Shown in pieces: positions 14,824 through 17,148 of a stretch of DNA of 17,148 bases; the first letter of the stretch is position 1, and each line of letters opens with the position of its first letter. Both the position numbers and the translations under genes were made by a program. The notes beneath the pieces are model-generated. The model saw only the letters and a program-made list of their open reading frames with translations, was not told the DNA's origin and searched no databases. The stretch is from Bacteroidales bacterium (GTDB lineage Bacteria > Bacteroidota > Bacteroidia > Bacteroidales > Paludibacteraceae): positions 1 through 17,148 of the forward strand of contig CAAGFD010000133.1 in NCBI GenBank assembly GCA_900769035.1, given 5' to 3'.

Positions 14824-16308
14824 ATGTGTCAACAATCTGATTGTAAGTTGGTTTCTGTTATCATCCCGGTGTATAACATGGACCGTTTTGTGCAAGAAAC
14901 CATCGATAGCGTTCTTGCTTCCGATTACCCTAATTTTGAAGTAATTGTAGTGGACGATGGTTCTACCGATAACTCCAATGCTATATTGCGTGAATATGAG
15001 CGGAAGGATAGTAGAATCCATCTGTTTTCTCAGCCTAACAAAGGGGTCTCTTCCGCTCGTAATAAAGCACTTGAAGAGGCAAAGGGAGACTATATTCTTC
15101 CCGTTGATGCCGATAATATTATTCTCCCTCATTTTATAACTTCCGCCGTCGAAGCAATCGAGGCGAACCCGTCGGTTAAAGTGGTGGTACCCCGTATAGA
15201 ATATTTCGGGAAAAAATCCGGTGAGTGGATTCTCCCGGATTATTCTCTTTCACTTCTCGCTCGAAAAAATATTATCGATAATTGTGCCCTTTATCGCCGT
15301 ATGGATGCCCTTGAATTTGGTGGCTATTGTACCGAAGTGCCTACCCGTGAAGATTGGGATTTCTGGATTTCAATGCTCAAAAATGGCGGTGAGGTTTATT
15401 TCTTGGATAGTATTGGCTTTAAATATCGTGCTCGGTCCGATTCCAAACATGTACTTAATAGAGGTAAATTATCTGCTGTTATAGATATTTTAAATACTCG
15501 ACATCCCGAATTTTTTGAGCGTGAATTGTATGGTAAACTGAGAAAAAAACGTACTCTCTCAAAGGCTATCAATTTGTTTATTCGATTGTTGTTCCCTCGA
15601 AATATATCGATTTCATCGGGCTATGAGTCGTTGGAATATTTTATAAAATCTCTCCCTGTGCATTTTGATGCCAACTATGGCAATTTGATTCACGACAAAC
15701 GTAATCAACTTAGAATTCTTAGTTATAATGACGAAGAATATGTTGTAAAACGATTCGCAAAACCAAACTTATTTAATTCTTTAATATATGGTTCTTTCCG
15801 AAAGTCCAAAGCAATGCGCTCTTTTCTTTATGCACAAAAGTTGCTTTCGTGCGGAATCCCAACTCCAGAACCTATCGCTTTTAGTGAAATCAATTGTACT
15901 TGCTTCTTGCTTGATAGCTATTATATTTCTCGTCGAAGTACTCTTAAATACTCGTTTTACGACGTTATTAATAATACTTCTCTTGAGCATCGCATCGATT
16001 ACCTCACATTTATTGGTGAACAAACTGCCGAAATGCATATGAAGGGTATTTATCCCATAGATTTTTCCGGAGGGAATATACTTATTGATTTTGTTGATGG
16101 AGCCCCTATATGGCAGATGGTGGACCTTAACAGAATGAAGTTTTGTGATGTGGATATTCATCTTGGTTGTAAAGGTTTCGAACGCTTGAATCTCGAACCC
16201 GAAGCTCTCGATATTATTGCAACTGCTTATGCCCAAAAACGTGGATTCGACATCGAAGAGTGTAAAAAATTGATTAGAAATTATCGTTGGAAAAAACATA
16301 ATAAATAA
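14824..16308 (+). CDS. Fused family-2 glycosyltransferase and Kdo/LPS-kinase-like protein
   Basis: The 494-residue protein joins two domains. Residues 8-235 are a GT2 glycosyltransferase: SVIIPVYNMDRFVQETIDSVL, VVDDGSTDNS (42-51), NKGVSSARN (72-80), D95 and D97 of VDADN as the metal motif, and REDWD (175-179) for the catalytic base region. Residues 261-494 match a whole Bacteroidetes LPS-kinase (InaA/KdkA-like) protein: YESLEYFIKSLP, DKRNQLRIL, the putative ATP lysine K309 (VVKRF), SCGIPTPEPIAF, the catalytic loop IDFSGGN (D413, N418), and VDLNRMKF (D434 as metal ligand). The HxD histidine of the catalytic loop is replaced by P411, as in some relatives. The ORF is continuous with no inserted stop. 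A role in adding and phosphorylating a core sugar is inferred. Confidence 0.88.
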   Translation: MCQQSDCKLVSVIIPVYNMDRFVQETIDSVLASDYPNFEVIVVDDGSTDNSNAILREYERKDSRIHLFSQPNKGVSSARNKALEEAKGDYILPVDADNIILPHFITSAVEAIEANPSVKVVVPRIEYFGKKSGEWILPDYSLSLLARKNIIDNCALYRRMDALEFGGYCTEVPTREDWDFWISMLKNGGEVYFLDSIGFKYRARSDSKHVLNRGKLSAVIDILNTRHPEFFERELYGKLRKKRTLSKAINLFIRLLFPRNISISSGYESLEYFIKSLPVHFDANYGNLIHDKRNQLRILSYNDEEYVVKRFAKPNLFNSLIYGSFRKSKAMRSFLYAQKLLSCGIPTPEPIAFSEINCTCFLLDSYYISRRSTLKYSFYDVINNTSLEHRIDYLTFIGEQTAEMHMKGIYPIDFSGGNILIDFVDGAPIWQMVDLNRMKFCDVDIHLGCKGFERLNLEPEALDIIATAYAQKRGFDIEECKKLIRNYRWKKHNK

Positions 16309-16314
16309 TTTAAT

Positions 16315-17121
16315 ATGTCTGATATTAAAGCATCTGTAATTATCTCGGTTTATAAAGATACACATGCTCTTTGTGCAGTGCTTAACTCGTTGAAATTGCA
16401 AACGGAAAGTCATTTTGAAATAATTATCTCAGAAGATGGTTGTAGTAAAGAAATGGCTATTTTCGTTCAGCAATATAATTGGTTTTGCCCTTTTGAGCAC
16501 TTAACGCAAGAGGATATTGGTTGGCGTAAAAATCGAGCTTTGAATCGTGCAATATGTGCTGCAAAAGCTCCTTGGATTATTTTTATCGATGGCGACTGCG
16601 TGGTGCATAACCGATTTGTTGAGATGCATCTCCGCTATGCTGAAGAAAATCGTGTTTTGCTCGGTAAGAGAGTCAAACTTTCCGAGCCTTTGTCTCGCAA
16701 TTTGAAAAACCTTGATATCTCCGTTTTTGACCTCGATAGTTTGATGTGGAAAAGACTTCTCTGCCATGATGGGTGTAGATATGTAGACGAAGGTATTTTT
16801 GTAACATTGTTTTCCAAGAAGGAGTTTAGGAAAGTTAAAAATCTGACAGGCTGTAATTTCTCTCTTTCAAAAGACGCCTTGATAAAGATAAACGGTTTTG
16901 ATGAAGATTATATTCATCCTGCTGTTGGTGAAGACCTTGATTTATGCTGGCGCCTTAAAGCTGCCGGATTTCAGATGTTCAGCGTTAGAAATCGCGCCGT
17001 TATGTATCATCTTTTTCACAAAAGTAATTGGACGTCACAAGAGGGAAATGTGGCGTTGATGAATAGAAAAATGAAAGAGAATAGATGGTTTTGTGACAAT
17101 GGTATTAATCAATATCTGTAA
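16315..17121 (+). CDS. Family-2 glycosyltransferase with galactosyltransferase-like C-terminal part
   Basis: The 268-residue protein carries a GT-A fold: ASVIISVYKDTHALCAVLNSLKLQT, IISEDGC (37-43) for the nucleotide, QEDIGWRKNRALNRAI (65-80), D92 and D94 in FIDGDCVVH as the metal motif, and a C-terminal segment NLTGCNFSLSKDALIKINGFDE followed by GEDLDLCWRLKAAG (205-218), whose ED pair is the likely catalytic base region. This arrangement is seen in GT2 enzymes of chondroitin-synthase or WcaA-like type and in LPS core transferases. The exact sugar is unknown. It begins 6 bases after the fusion gene, so it belongs to the same transcript. The stop is at 17119-17121, and only 27 AT-rich bases remain in the window. 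Confidence 0.88.
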   Translation: MSDIKASVIISVYKDTHALCAVLNSLKLQTESHFEIIISEDGCSKEMAIFVQQYNWFCPFEHLTQEDIGWRKNRALNRAICAAKAPWIIFIDGDCVVHNRFVEMHLRYAEENRVLLGKRVKLSEPLSRNLKNLDISVFDLDSLMWKRLLCHDGCRYVDEGIFVTLFSKKEFRKVKNLTGCNFSLSKDALIKINGFDEDYIHPAVGEDLDLCWRLKAAGFQMFSVRNRAVMYHLFHKSNWTSQEGNVALMNRKMKENRWFCDNGINQYL

Positions 17122-17148
17122 ACGATGTAACTTATTTATTATATTTTA

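Noticed and set aside
15781..16413. A 210-codon open frame on the minus strand opposite the kinase domain and the last glycosyltransferase
   Set aside because: It overlaps two genes with clear family motifs, has no recognisable domain, and its composition looks like a shadow of the plus-strand codons.
1..17148. Search by eye for CRISPR arrays, tRNAs, insertion sequences, long direct repeats and phage genes
   Set aside because: No regularly spaced repeats, cloverleaf arms, transposase or integrase motifs, or terminal inverted repeats were noticed; the genes on both sides are contiguous and similar in composition.

Overview
The window reads as a stretch of a Bacteroidetes chromosome, most likely order Bacteroidales. 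The grounds are promoters of the TTG/TTTG-N19/20-TAnnTTTG type, starts in AT-rich leaders with no clear Shine-Dalgarno sequence, a DUF5686 outer-membrane protein with a carboxypeptidase-like N-terminal domain, a subtilase with a type IX secretion (T9SS) type A sorting tail, and lipoproteins with short lipoboxes. The presence of a T9SS cargo argues mildly against Bacteroides proper. No finer taxonomy can be supported from sequence reading alone. No rRNA, tRNA, CRISPR array, insertion sequence or phage gene was seen, and coding density is very high.

Layout. On the minus strand, positions 1-462 hold the N-terminal 154 codons of ispH (isoprenoid synthesis), cut by the window edge. Upstream of it, 543-2981 encodes a large DUF5686-type outer-membrane protein. 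A 238-bp divergent intergenic region (2982-3219) carries a promoter candidate for each direction. Everything after it is on the plus strand: mnmA (tRNA 2-thiolation), a secreted S8 subtilase, xseA and xseB (exonuclease VII). A second block starts from a promoter at about 7459: rbfA (ribosome maturation), a LolC/E-like permease, a BIG2 lipoprotein, a TetR regulator and a YfcE-like phosphoesterase. A surface-glycan block follows: a kelch-type lipoprotein, a Wzi-family outer-membrane protein, a family-2 glycosyltransferase, a glycosyltransferase fused to a Kdo/LPS-kinase-like domain, and a further family-2 glycosyltransferase.

How the genes fit together. The first half is mostly housekeeping (isoprenoids, tRNA modification, DNA repair, ribosome assembly), with surface proteins inserted among it. 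The last 5.6 kb (11551-17121) looks like one co-transcribed envelope-glycan module: start/stop overlaps at 12534-12537 and 14097-14101, and gaps of 6-20 bases elsewhere. Three glycosyltransferase domains plus a sugar-kinase domain could build part of an LPS core or a surface glycan, while the lipoprotein and the Wzi barrel could handle or anchor it at the outer membrane. That functional link is inference from content and order. The most distinctive item is the in-frame fusion of a glycosyltransferase with a complete LPS-kinase-like protein (14824-16308).
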